The notes under the pieces are model-generated. The model had not been told where the DNA came from. It made no database searches and saw only the letters and a list, made by a program, of their open reading frames with translations. From Cyclobacteriaceae bacterium (GTDB taxonomy: Bacteria; Bacteroidota; Bacteroidia; Cytophagales; Cyclobacteriaceae): DNA of 60,070 nucleotides. The position numbers and the translations under genes are program-made. Position 1 is the stretch's first letter; each line of letters starts with the position of its first letter. The stretch lies in contig JAAUQL010000024.1 of NCBI GenBank assembly GCA_012033595.1, positions 1 to 60,070 of the forward strand, read 5' to 3'. Positions 1 through 8,975 of the stretch are shown in pieces.

Positions 1-120
1 CACTCTGAATGTAAATGGACAACATCGGTATAATAATCACCTTCAGTCGTCCCCTGCTAACACAAAGGTATATTGATAAAATGCAGTTATACAATAGTCA
101 AATTTAAATTGTCCGATTAA

Positions 121-149
121 TAGGGGGTCAGACCACCCGCTCTCCCCTA
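121..149. other. Hairpin at the 3' side of the IS91-type element
   Basis: TAGGGG at 121-126 and CCCCTA at 144-149 form a 6-bp stem around a 17-nt loop, just beyond the stop codon of the minus-strand transposase. IS91-type elements lack long terminal inverted repeats and instead have subterminal hairpins at their ori and ter ends, so this may mark the terminus. The exact element boundary cannot be fixed from one copy. Confidence 0.4.
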
Positions 150-159
150 TAAGACATTT

Positions 160-1341
160 CTAAAAAGTTGATTTATAAGCTGTTTGGTCAAGGAGTTTTT
201 CAGGCGGTGCCCTTGTCTGTTTATGTAACTGATCGGGGATGACTTCCACTATGAGCATCGCACCGCCACAGCATTTGCATATCCCCGGCTGGATGCCCAT
301 CCGTTCAAAAACTGTCTGTTGCCACGGTTTCGGAGGGGTATCGGCACCTATGTGCTTTATCCCCAACGATTTTCTGATAGTAGCCAAAGATATTCTTTTG
401 GAGGCGCTCGAAAGAAAACCGTAATGCCTGATACGGGTATAGCCGGGCGGCAGGATGTGCTGGCAAAACAGATCGAGGAAATCATGCCCTTCCATTGTGG
501 TCACCTGCCTGGCATATTTATTGGCATAGTCCCTCCAACAGAAAGTGACCTTTTCTTGCGTCACGTTCAATATTCTGTCATTGGAAATGGCCGTGCGGTG
601 CGTGTAGCGCCCCAGATAGCCGACCACCTGTTTCGGCCCGCCAAAGGGCTGTTTGGCATAGACGACCCACGGCTTTTCGTACAGGCCTGTTGGCATAGTG
701 CCCATGATCTCCCTGGCGGCAAGCAGTCCTCTTGCCCTGGCAACGAACTTGCCGCGGAAAGCATTGCTGAGCATATCGACCTTGAAAAGGTACTTTCCGC
801 GTTTTCTGGAATGTTTCCATGCACCGTTTCCCATGAGCGCACCGGCAGGCACGATCATGTGCAAATGGGGATGGTAATTGAGCTTTTGCCCCCAGGTATG
901 GAGAATGGCAGTGGCTCCGATGCGACCACCGATCCATTTCTTGTCCTTGCCAAAATCACTGAGTACGTCCCAAGCCACGCTGAACAGCAGATTGTACATC
1001 TGCTGTTGATTGACCAGAAACAGCTTGTTGAGCTTATCGGGAACGGTGAATACTACATGAAAGTATTTTACCTCCAGCAGGTCGGCTTCCCTGGCGACCA
1101 CCCGCTTCTCTTTATCAATGGCACCACATTTGGGGCAGTGCCTGTTGCGACAGCTATTGTGTGCCACTCGCACCTGTCCGCAGTCCCCGCAAACTTCCAC
1201 GTGCCCGCCCATGTACGGGGTACGGCATTTGAGCAGGGCATCCAATGCCCGCAGCTTATGGGCGGGGAGTTTTTGTGAGGATTGAATGGATGGCAGGAAG
1301 TGGCCGATCACATCTGCCAACTCATGCATCGAGAGGGCCAT
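160..1341 (-). CDS. IS91-family HUH transposase
   Basis: This is a rolling-circle (HUH/Y) transposase of about 393 residues that would nick and transfer one DNA strand of its element. An N-terminal zinc-binding region carries CGDC and CRNRHCPKC, which is typical of IS91 and ISCR transposases. HPHLHMIVP near residue 160 is the HUH metal site. The segment YLGRYTHRTAIS follows, where the family's catalytic tyrosine region lies, and a C-terminal CKCC pair is present. I take the ATG at 1341 as the start; a TTG at 1362 is also in frame. It overlaps the end of the upstream tyrosine recombinase by about 20 bp, so the two genes form one operon. The frame is intact, so the copy may be active. Confidence 0.93.
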   Translation of the reverse strand: MALSMHELADVIGHFLPSIQSSQKLPAHKLRALDALLKCRTPYMGGHVEVCGDCGQVRVAHNSCRNRHCPKCGAIDKEKRVVAREADLLEVKYFHVVFTVPDKLNKLFLVNQQQMYNLLFSVAWDVLSDFGKDKKWIGGRIGATAILHTWGQKLNYHPHLHMIVPAGALMGNGAWKHSRKRGKYLFKVDMLSNAFRGKFVARARGLLAAREIMGTMPTGLYEKPWVVYAKQPFGGPKQVVGYLGRYTHRTAISNDRILNVTQEKVTFCWRDYANKYARQVTTMEGHDFLDLFCQHILPPGYTRIRHYGFLSSASKRISLATIRKSLGIKHIGADTPPKPWQQTVFERMGIQPGICKCCGGAMLIVEVIPDQLHKQTRAPPEKLLDQTAYKSTF

Positions 1342-2218
1342 AGATGGTATCCATGCACCCAAACTTGTTGACCATGGCCAGTTGGGACATATGCAGGTAC
1401 ATCAAGGTAGTGCTGATATGCCCGTGCCCCAACAGGTCTTTTAGCGTCATGATGTTTTGTCCCGCTTCCAGTTGATGGGTGGCATAGGTGTGCCTGAGCG
1501 TGTGCACGCAAACGTCCTTGCGAATCCCGGCCCGGACAATGGCCTCTTTGAGCAGGTTGCGGATGAGCGTTTTGCTGATCGGGATGCCTTTGCGCTTGGG
1601 GCTCTCGAACAGGTAGTCTTTGGGACTGTTCAGGGCGAGGTGTTTCCTCACTCCCCGTACTGCATGACCCGAGATGGGCACATACCTGTCCTTCTTGTTT
1701 TTTGATTGGCGGACATGCACCTGACCCCTGTCAAGGTCCACATCGCCGATCAACAGGTTGGTCAGCTCGCTGATGCGCAGCCCCGCATCGTATATCAGGC
1801 CAAACATCACCCGGTCACCAATGCGGCCAGAAGCTTTTAGCAGGCGCTTCACCTCGTGGCCGGAGAGCACCACCGGCAGTTTGTTTGGCCTGCTGATCGA
1901 GGGCAGGGAAATCTGAAGGTCATCTTTGCCAAACAGGTGGTAGAGTTTGCGCAGTCCATAGACCAGGTGCTTGAACGAACTCCGGCTGTCCGAGTCGTTT
2001 TGGACCAGGTGGTAGAGGTACTCTTCGAGCTGGTCGATCTCAAGATCAAGGGGGGACTCGTTGTAGTGCACCGCCAGCTTGGCCATCTGCCTGAGATAAT
2101 TTTCATGCGTGGACTTAGACCTGCCGTAAATGACCAGCTTGCGCGTGAATTCTTCACTCATCGAACGAAAGCCCGCAACCTTGTTGCATGCTTTCTCATA
2201 AATAGTATTTTTGCTCAT
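1322..2218 (-). CDS. Tyrosine recombinase paired with the IS91 transposase
   Basis: This is a phage-integrase/XerD-like tyrosine recombinase of about 298 residues. It has an N-terminal SAM-like core-binding domain (about residues 15-95) and a C-terminal catalytic domain. Visible catalytic elements are GLRISEL (first Arg), HTLRHTYATH (His-x-x-Arg), LGH and the nucleophile region TLMYLHM. The start is ATG 2218; an upstream ATG at 2239 is possible. It precedes and overlaps the HUH transposase, a pairing often seen in Bacteroidota IS91-type elements. Whether the recombinase resolves transposition products or captures cassettes is not known from this sequence. It lacks an obvious integron IntI-specific insertion, but I could not align it to confirm that. 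Confidence 0.9.
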   Translation of the reverse strand: MSKNTIYEKACNKVAGFRSMSEEFTRKLVIYGRSKSTHENYLRQMAKLAVHYNESPLDLEIDQLEEYLYHLVQNDSDSRSSFKHLVYGLRKLYHLFGKDDLQISLPSISRPNKLPVVLSGHEVKRLLKASGRIGDRVMFGLIYDAGLRISELTNLLIGDVDLDRGQVHVRQSKNKKDRYVPISGHAVRGVRKHLALNSPKDYLFESPKRKGIPISKTLIRNLLKEAIVRAGIRKDVCVHTLRHTYATHQLEAGQNIMTLKDLLGHGHISTTLMYLHMSQLAMVNKFGCMDTIYGPLDA

Positions 2219-2269
2219 AATGTATTTGATTATGGGCATGATACTGATTTTTGGTGGAATGCTCAGGCT

Positions 2270-2287
2270 ACCTCCCGAAAGGGAGGT
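2270..2287. other. Hairpin with GAAA loop at the 5' side of the IS91-type element
   Basis: ACCTCCC (2270-2276) and GGGAGGT (2281-2287) form a perfect 7-bp stem closed by a GAAA tetraloop, about 50 bp upstream of the recombinase start. Its position mirrors the hairpin at 121-149 on the other side of the gene pair. It could be an element-end recognition structure or a 5'-UTR structure. Confidence 0.45.
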
Positions 2288-2389
2288 TTAGTTCAACATC
2301 GTATATAAAACATTGGGGTTTAAGTGGTTATTTAAATATTCTGCCACGCATCAAGTTCGGTGTAACAGGACAGGAATGTAGCCCGCAAT

Positions 2390-2422
2390 CCCCAACGATT
2401 TCATACCGCCAACCGTTGTGGG
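2390..2422. other. Imperfect inverted repeat resembling a recombination site
   Basis: CCCCAACG at 2390-2397 faces CGTTGTGGG at 2414-2422, giving an imperfect stem with an internal CCAAC at 2409-2413. The shape resembles an integron attC core pair (RYYYAAC/GTTRRRY), but neither half matches that consensus exactly. It lies between the recombinase/IS91 unit and the Fic gene, so it is a candidate element end or recombination site. Confidence 0.25.
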
Positions 2423-2462
2423 TAATGCCATGAGAGCTGCACGTTTTCAATAATAAGCTAAT

Positions 2463-2492
2463 TTTCAAACAGGAATTAAAAGATTATCTTTG
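2463..2492 (+). promoter_or_regulatory. Bacteroidota-type promoter for the Fic gene
   Basis: A perfect -7 box TAtcTTTG lies at 2485-2492, 18 bp upstream of the Fic ATG at 2511. The -33 region at about 2463 reads TTTC rather than TTTG, so this is a good -7 match with a weak -33 element. Confidence 0.5.
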
Positions 2493-2510
2493 TATATAAA
2501 TTGATAATAA

Positions 2511-3293
2511 ATGGATTTTAAAATTCTGACTGATAAATTACTGGATGATTACACCAAAGCTGTAAGAGAATCACCTTTAGATAAAATTGATAAAATAAAA
2601 AAACTGGAAATGCCAGTTGATTATTTTCAATTCTACAAGTCGGTTTCATCAGTTTATTCCTCAAAGATTGAGGGAGAGGATATTGACTTTGATAGTTATT
2701 TTAAACACAAATTCTTAAAAGTTAAATTTAAACCTGATTATACCAGAAAAGCAGATGATTTATTCACAGCATATGATTTTATAGACAATAATACCTTGAC
2801 ACTTGAAAATGTTCAAAAAGCACACTCGATACTGAGCAAGAATCTTTTGCCTAAGAGTCAACAAGGATTTATTCGTAATAATCCAATGTTTGTAATAAAT
2901 AGTGATGATAGAATCGAGTATGTTGCCGCAAGCCCTGAGATTGTCCAAAAGGAACTTAATAAATTATTTCACGATATTGACGTATTACAACGGACTGATT
3001 TAAATCCGTTTGAGATTTTTTATTATTCATCATTATTGCATTTAGTTTTCGTAAAAATTCATCCATTCCAAGATGGAAACGGACGCACCGCACGGTTGAT
3101 TGAAAAATGGTTCCTGATTGAGAAAATTGGAGAAAAGGCGACATCAGTTCAGTTAGAGAAAAACTATTATAAGAGACTTAAAGATTATTACTCAAATATC
3201 CGTAAGATTGGACTTGAATATGAGGATTTGGACTATTCAAAGAGCCTTGATTTTTTACTATTGACAGTTAAAGGGATTGATGACCAAAAATAG
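2511..3293 (+). CDS. Fic-domain protein AMPylator, class II
   Basis: This is a Fic/DOC family protein of 260 residues that would transfer AMP (or a related group) from a nucleotide to a hydroxyl side chain of a target protein. The Fic core is complete: HPFQDGNGRTAR, with the catalytic His at residue 184. Near residue 48 lies SSKIEGE, matching the inhibitory motif (S/T)xxxE(G/N), which places it among the class II (N-terminal inhibitory helix) Fic proteins. No antitoxin partner gene is adjacent, as expected for self-inhibited Fics. It stands alone, next to the IS91-type element and behind its own promoter. Its A/T-rich codon use differs visibly from the neighbouring metabolic genes and suggests transfer. 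The target is unknown. Confidence 0.9.
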   Translation: MDFKILTDKLLDDYTKAVRESPLDKIDKIKKLEMPVDYFQFYKSVSSVYSSKIEGEDIDFDSYFKHKFLKVKFKPDYTRKADDLFTAYDFIDNNTLTLENVQKAHSILSKNLLPKSQQGFIRNNPMFVINSDDRIEYVAASPEIVQKELNKLFHDIDVLQRTDLNPFEIFYYSSLLHLVFVKIHPFQDGNGRTARLIEKWFLIEKIGEKATSVQLEKNYYKRLKDYYSNIRKIGLEYEDLDYSKSLDFLLLTVKGIDDQK

Positions 3294-3745
3294 GCACATA
3301 CCCACAATAAATAGGAATATGAGCGGCCTGTAAGGCCCAGCGAATATTCCAGGTTGAACTACATCCGCTGGCAGCGTACTCGCGAAAGCGTTATGCACTT
3401 TAAGAAGGTAAGGGAAGATTTGTTCCTGGTTTTTGTCAGGTACAAAAACGACTGAGAGGAGCTTTCTTTTGATGATTTTGGCACTCAGACATATCCAAAG
3501 TGTACGGCCATTGCCGACATTTGGGCTTAAACTATGTCTTTGGGCATAAAGGAAATGCACTACATGCCCGGTGATTGACCCATAAAACATGATAATTGGC
3601 GTTATTCTGCAATCCTAAGCATATTCCAGAAAATTGGGTGCTGGTGAGACAGCCGTGTGGCATTTTTTCTCAATTCCGGCTTCTCGTCGGGTTATCAGCA
3701 CACCAATCACCACCGGGTAGTAAATTTGCTCTTGGTATTGAGGTA
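3294..3745. other. Gene-free stretch with a possible decayed reading frame
   Basis: No recognisable gene. On the + strand a frame from about 3330 to 3531 reads as protein-like sequence interrupted by one TGA around 3456 (LNYIRWQRTRESVMHFKK before it, EELSFDDFGTQTYPKC after it). I do not recognise a family. It may be a gene remnant left beside the mobile DNA, or chance. Confidence 0.2.
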
Positions 3746-5110
3746 TCAGTGTAAAAACAGGCTCAGCAGTAATATAAGCGAAAAACCTACTACTGATATG
3801 ATGGTTTCCATGATGCTCCAGGAGCGGAGTGTTTGTTTTTCGGTCATATTCAGGTATTTGCCAACGAGCCAAAAACCGCTGTCGTTCACGTGAGAAAAGG
3901 TAGTTGCACCGGCAGCTATAGCTAAAACCACCAAAGCTTTGCCTATTTCTCCTGTGCCAACCACTTCAATAACAGGCGCCACCATGCCTGCCGCAGTGAT
4001 CATTGCCACTGTGGCCGATCCCTGGGTAAGCCTAATTATCGCAGCCAGCAGATAAGCCAATACTACGGGGGGTACATTCTTGTTGCTCACCATATCGGCA
4101 AGGGCTGCTCCAACGCCACTATCCACCAGTATTTGCTTAAAAACTCCCCCGGCTCCGGTCACCAGAATGATAAGCCCTGCAGGACCTAATGCCTTATTGG
4201 CGACTTGCATCAATTGGCTGCCGGTGTAATTCCGTTTCACTCCCAACACATACATGGCCAGGAGTGTGGCTATGAGCAAGGCAATAAATGGATGGCCAAT
4301 AAAGCGCACGACCTCCAGAAATATGTTGTCCTGTACCCAGTCTGAAGATAGGGCCAACCCCGCAATGGTGCTGAGGAGGATGAGCACCAGCGGCAGACCG
4401 ATCAACGAAATGACCCAACTAAACGAGGGCAAATCTTCCTGTCTGTTTTCAGAGAGCATTTTCTGCTCCACACTGATGTCTGGCGGTGCGATGTATATTT
4501 TTTTAGCGATATACCTGCCAAAATATGGGCCCGCTACCACGGCGGTAGGAAAGCCTACCACAAAGCCAAATAAGATGACCCAACCCAATTGAGCCTCAAT
4601 GATCTCAGCCACGGCAATCGGTCCGGGAGTAGGAGGGACGAAGGCGTGTGTCACAGCCAGACCGGCCAACAGCGGAATGGCGTAGTATAGTACCGAACGC
4701 CCGGTTTTGCGAGACAATGCGTAGGCCATGGGCACCAGTATGATAAAACCTACATCCAGGAAAACCGGAATGGCTATGATGAACCCCGTGGTCATTAAGG
4801 CCCATGACGAACGCTCCTCTCCAAACCGGCGCAACATGGTGCGCGAAAGGGTTTCGGCACCCCCAGACACTTGAAGGATTTCACCAAAAATAGACCCTAT
4901 ACCTACCACAATGGCGATAAAACCCAGTACATTGCCCATGCCATCCTGTACGCTTTTGATGATGTCCATCAGAGGCATTCCGGTGAGTAAACCCACAAAG
5001 ACACTGGTAAGCATAAGCGAAATAAAAGCATGGATTTTCAGCTTGATAACCAGAAAAAACAATAGGCCAATGGCTACCAGGGTGACCAAAAACAGGGTAA
5101 GGGTACTCAT
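3746..5110 (-). CDS. GntP-family gluconate/organic acid permease
   Basis: This is an inner-membrane secondary transporter of about 454 residues that would import gluconate or a related sugar acid with protons. The protein is almost entirely hydrophobic helices. It contains the family-typical AIPVFLDVGFIILVPMAYAL and the segment HAFVPPTPGPIAVAE, and ends in a final transmembrane helix. The ATG at 5110 (MSTLTLF) is preferred over an in-frame ATG at 5146, which would overlap the upstream gene. It lies 32 bp downstream of the aldo/keto reductase on the same strand, so the two are probably co-transcribed and act on the same carbon source. Exact substrate is not determinable. Confidence 0.92.
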   Translation of the reverse strand: MSTLTLFLVTLVAIGLLFFLVIKLKIHAFISLMLTSVFVGLLTGMPLMDIIKSVQDGMGNVLGFIAIVVGIGSIFGEILQVSGGAETLSRTMLRRFGEERSSWALMTTGFIIAIPVFLDVGFIILVPMAYALSRKTGRSVLYYAIPLLAGLAVTHAFVPPTPGPIAVAEIIEAQLGWVILFGFVVGFPTAVVAGPYFGRYIAKKIYIAPPDISVEQKMLSENRQEDLPSFSWVISLIGLPLVLILLSTIAGLALSSDWVQDNIFLEVVRFIGHPFIALLIATLLAMYVLGVKRNYTGSQLMQVANKALGPAGLIILVTGAGGVFKQILVDSGVGAALADMVSNKNVPPVVLAYLLAAIIRLTQGSATVAMITAAGMVAPVIEVVGTGEIGKALVVLAIAAGATTFSHVNDSGFWLVGKYLNMTEKQTLRSWSIMETIISVVGFSLILLLSLFLH

Positions 5111-5142
5111 GGGAATTTGCTTAGTTTCATGCCAAAAAAAAA

Positions 5143-6117
5143 TCACTTGCCACTATACCATATTCCGCGTCTCCAGACATGGCCACGGAGCTTTATCATC
5201 AAGTCATCTGGCAGGTCAGGTATATCTGTGGTTTTCATATTTTGTGTCGCCTGGTTTTTATTTCTGATGCCGGTAATGACCGTACTCACAGCGGGGTGCG
5301 CCAAAACAAATTTGAGTGCTGCCTGGGCTATGGTAAAGTCGGTATGTTCAAGTTCTTTTTTTATCAGCTCCACCCGGTGCAATGCGCGGGGCATTCTGTC
5401 GCCCTCAAAATATTTACTTCGAAAGTCGTCTTTGGGAAACAAATGACCAGACTTATATTTTCCCGTAAGGATACCTTCATCAAGGGCTACACGAACGATT
5501 ACGCCTATGTTTTTGTCTAAGGCAACGGGTAGCAACTCTGCTGCCGGCTCCTGTTCAAATATGTTGTAGATGAGCTGAACCGTGTCCAGATAGCCTTCGC
5601 GCATCAGAAATATCAGCGCATTCTGATCTTGCTCAGGGGTGCTCAAGCCTATATGCCTGATCACACCTTCCTCTTTTAACTTGTGCAAAATATCAAGTGG
5701 TCTGGGGTTGCGGTTCCATGCCCGTGTCCAGGTGTGTAGTTGTAGAATATCTATGCTATCGGTGTCCAGATTTTTCCGGCAGGTATCTATGGCATTGCGG
5801 ATGTATGTTTCCGGATAGCGGTCGCTACTGCTGCAATATGGCGAGGGGGGCCAGGGTCCTTCTACAGGTGGTATTTTGGTGGCGACAATTACTTTTTCGC
5901 GCCTTTCTTTCAGCACCTCAGCAATGATTTGTTCGCTTTTGCCGTTGCCATATCCAAGGGCAGTATCGATAAAATTGAGCCCCATATCGATGGCTTTGTT
6001 CAGGGCTTCGACAGAGTCAGAGATACTTTGCCGCCCCCAATTAGATCCAATAGCCCAGGCTCCAAAGCCTATTTCGGATACACGCAGGCCAGTGCGGCCC
6101 AAAAGTCTATATTTCAT
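5143..6117 (-). CDS. Aldo/keto reductase
   Basis: This is an NADP(H)-dependent oxidoreductase of 324 residues with a TIM-barrel fold. The N-terminus MKYRLLGRTGLRVSEIGFG is typical. The catalytic Asp lies in NFIDTALGYGNGKSE, with the active-site Tyr at the Y of that segment. The Lys region (IVATKIPP) and the His region (DILQLHTWT) follow in the usual order. The C-terminal NADP-binding part includes STVITGIRN. It precedes the GntP permease by 32 bp in an apparent operon, suggesting it processes the imported sugar acid or a derived keto-sugar; that link is inference from position. Confidence 0.93.
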   Translation of the reverse strand: MKYRLLGRTGLRVSEIGFGAWAIGSNWGRQSISDSVEALNKAIDMGLNFIDTALGYGNGKSEQIIAEVLKERREKVIVATKIPPVEGPWPPSPYCSSSDRYPETYIRNAIDTCRKNLDTDSIDILQLHTWTRAWNRNPRPLDILHKLKEEGVIRHIGLSTPEQDQNALIFLMREGYLDTVQLIYNIFEQEPAAELLPVALDKNIGVIVRVALDEGILTGKYKSGHLFPKDDFRSKYFEGDRMPRALHRVELIKKELEHTDFTIAQAALKFVLAHPAVSTVITGIRNKNQATQNMKTTDIPDLPDDLMIKLRGHVWRRGIWYSGK

Positions 6118-6432
6118 AATATGCTCCTGGTTTTGGTTTGAGCAACAAGATATAAACTATATCTAAATATTCACGAAACCACCCGGACAGAACACCAATT
6201 CATTGCATACATAAGCTCGGGGAATTGGTACGTTAAGTGAAATTGATTGCATGTTTGCTGACGTGAAATTGCCTATTGGAATATCGGCCAATAACTGTAT
6301 AAAAAGGCCAACCGAATCGCTGATCGCTTTAAAAAGACTTGAAGTGGATTTGGCGCCTGCGATAGAATTTAGACATAACAATTATTAATATATGTGATAC
6401 TCATGCTAACTTGCAGCTAAAATTCAGGTGTA

Positions 6433-8831
6433 TTGAAACGAAAAAAGATAAAACCCAGGCGCAGGAAAAAAGCCCTGCTGCAGCCGCTTACATTTAGCAA
6501 AAAACCATGGCGCAAAATAGGACTCTATGTGCTGCTTGGCATCATTTGCTTTCCATTTATCATTTTGTTCTCCATCAAGACGGGCATCGTCGGCAATATG
6601 CCCGACAAAGATCAGCTACGCAGTATCCGAAATTTTGAAGCTTCGGAAGTTTATAGTGCCGACCACCAACTGTTGGGGCGCTATTATATTCAAAACCGCA
6701 TAGTGCTGGATTATGAGCACATCTCCAGCCATATCAAGGATGCACTCGTTGCCACGGAAGATGAGCGCTTTTACCAACACCACGGCATCGATTTCAAAAG
6801 CCTCCCCGGGTTTTTTTTAAAACCTTCTTACTGGGCGATAGAAGCGGGGGAGGTGGATCCACCATTACACAGCAGTTGGCCAAAAATATTTATCATCGCC
6901 AGCAATATGCTGTTTTTTCCATGTTAATGACCAAAATGCGTGAAATGCTCATTGCCAAAGACCTGGAAAGAATTTATAGCAAAAATGAAATATTGACATT
7001 GTATCTCAACACCGTCCCCTTTGGAGGCAATATTTTTGGCGTGGAAGCAGCCAGCCAACAATTCTTCTCCAAATCTGCCAAGGCAATTAACATTCAGGAA
7101 GCCGCCGTACTGATCGGAATGCTAAAAGCGACGACCTATTACAATCCGAAAAATAATCCAGAGGGGGCTCTTCGACGCAGAAATGTGGTTTTGGCTCAGT
7201 TGCATCGTACCGACAAGATCGGAAAACAAGAGCTTGATTCCCTCAAAAACCTGCCTATAGAATTGAAATACAAAAAAACAGATCAAAATGATGGACTGGC
7301 GACCTACTTTCGTGAGCAGGTAAGGCTTACCCTCAACAAACTAATTCCTCAGATCGCGGACAGCCTGGGCGAGAGCTACAACCTGTACACCGACGGACTT
7401 AAGATTTATACCACACTCGATTCACGGCTGCAAACTTTTGCCGAAAAGGCCGTGTACAAACACATGCGGCAGTTGCAGGAGACCTTTGATGTGCACTGGA
7501 AAGGCAGGACAAAACCCTGGGAAAACGACCGAAACCTGATGCACTTGTCTCTGAAGCAAAGTGGTGTCACAGACCGTCTGGCGGCCAGTGGCGTGCCCGC
7601 CGACTCTGTAAATTACTTTATGAATCTGAAAAAGGAAACAGAAGTGTATTCGTGGGCAGGCAAAGAAACGCACCTGATGAGCACCCTCGATTCTGTCAAA
7701 TTCTACCTCCGATTTTTGAATACCGGCTTTTTGTCGGTGGATCCGGCCACCGGCGAAGTAAAGGCATGGGTGGGTGGCATCAACCACCGTTTTTTTAAAT
7801 ATGACCATGTAAATGAACATTCAAAACGTCAGGTGGGCTCCGTCTTTAAGCCGATTGTATATGCAGCAGCTTTGGAGCAAGATGTATCACCCTGCGAATA
7901 CATAGAAGCAGAGCAGGAAAGCTACCGCGAAAAGGACAAAGAATGGAAGCCCGCCAATGCCGACAATGCCTACGAAGGAAAATATTCACTGGAAGGCGCC
8001 CTTACCGAATCGGTAAATACGGTATCGGTAAAGGTGCTGGAAAAGGCAGGGATAGACTTTACTGTCGCGCTTGCACGTGATATGGGCATCAGCAGTCAGG
8101 TACCCAAGGTGCCCTCTATTGCCCTGGGCACACCGAGCATTTCACTTATTGAAATGGTAAGGGCCTATTGCACTTTCGTGAATAAAGGAAAAAGTGTATC
8201 GCCATATTTTATTACAAAAATTGAAGACAAAGAAGGACGCGTGATATGGCAGCAGGCAAAACCAAAATCCAGACCGGTAATGTCGCTGGCTACCAGCCAG
8301 ATGATGATAGAAATGCTAAAAAATGTGGTTAATACCGGGACAGCCGCCCGCTTACGAAATACTTACAAACTACCTAACGATATCGCTGGAAAAACCGGCA
8401 CAACCCAGTCAAATGCCGACGGTTGGTTTATGGCCATGACCCCGGAGCTGGTCACTGGCATCTGGGTGGGAGGTGAATTTCCAGCCATTCATTTCAGGAG
8501 CACCGCACTAGGCCAGGGGGCAAATATGGCGTTGCCCATTTATGCGCTATTCCAACAGCAAATCAACAACAGTAGTCCTTTTGCCAAGCTGGCACGGGCA
8601 CGGTTTCCCAATCCACCGGCATCGGTACGCAACCAGCTCGACTGTGACCCTTTCAGGGAAGACGTGAATTTTTGGGAATCATTATTTGGTAAAAAGAAAG
8701 AAAAAATTGATGGCGGCGTGGCAGGAAGTGAAGAAGAAGGGGAGCGGCAATACTCCAAAAAACCAGTGCCGGAAAAAGAAGAAAAGGGAATCTTCAAAGG
8801 ATTGAAAAAGCTGTTCAAAAGGAAAGATTAG
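6433..8831 (+). pseudogene. Penicillin-binding protein 1A, split by a -1 frameshift in a T8 run
   Basis: This is a bifunctional class A PBP (GT51 glycosyltransferase plus transpeptidase) that polymerises and crosslinks peptidoglycan at the outer face of the inner membrane. A basic cytoplasmic tail and one membrane helix (about residues 35-55) lead into GT51. The first GT51 motif, ATEDERFYQHHGID, lies in the first frame. The second, GGGGSTITQQLAKN, lies in the -1 frame. Transpeptidase motifs are intact: GSVFKP (SxxK), SVN, KTGT. The break is at T8 (6811-6818); adding one T restores SLPGFFFKTFLLGD, which matches the usual family spacing. The tract also contains T TTT TTA, a classic -1 slippery heptamer, in the right phase. 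The start is TTG 6433, just after an in-frame stop. It is either an assembly error, phase variation, recoding or a true pseudogene. Confidence 0.88.
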
Positions 8832-8975
8832 TTGATGACGGCCAATGGTGGCGGCATGTACGTTGGTGGGTAGAATATACTTCGTTCTCAATGTCGTGCA
8901 TTATTCTTTCAGCTTTGCCGTGCATGCTCCCCTGTAAATCCCTAAATTGCCATAATCAAACCCATTTTCACAAAA

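Noticed and set aside
319-1278. Long + strand open frame across the IS91 transposase gene
   Set aside because: It is the antisense shadow of the transposase; its translation shows no family motifs, while the minus frame has zinc and HUH motifs.
2390-2422. True integron attC site
   Set aside because: Neither half matches RYYYAAC/GTTRRRY exactly, and no array of cassettes follows; kept only as a weak similarity.
6163-6381. 72-residue minus-strand frame upstream of the aldo/keto reductase
   Set aside because: No recognisable motif, odd composition, and no promoter. I treat it as chance.
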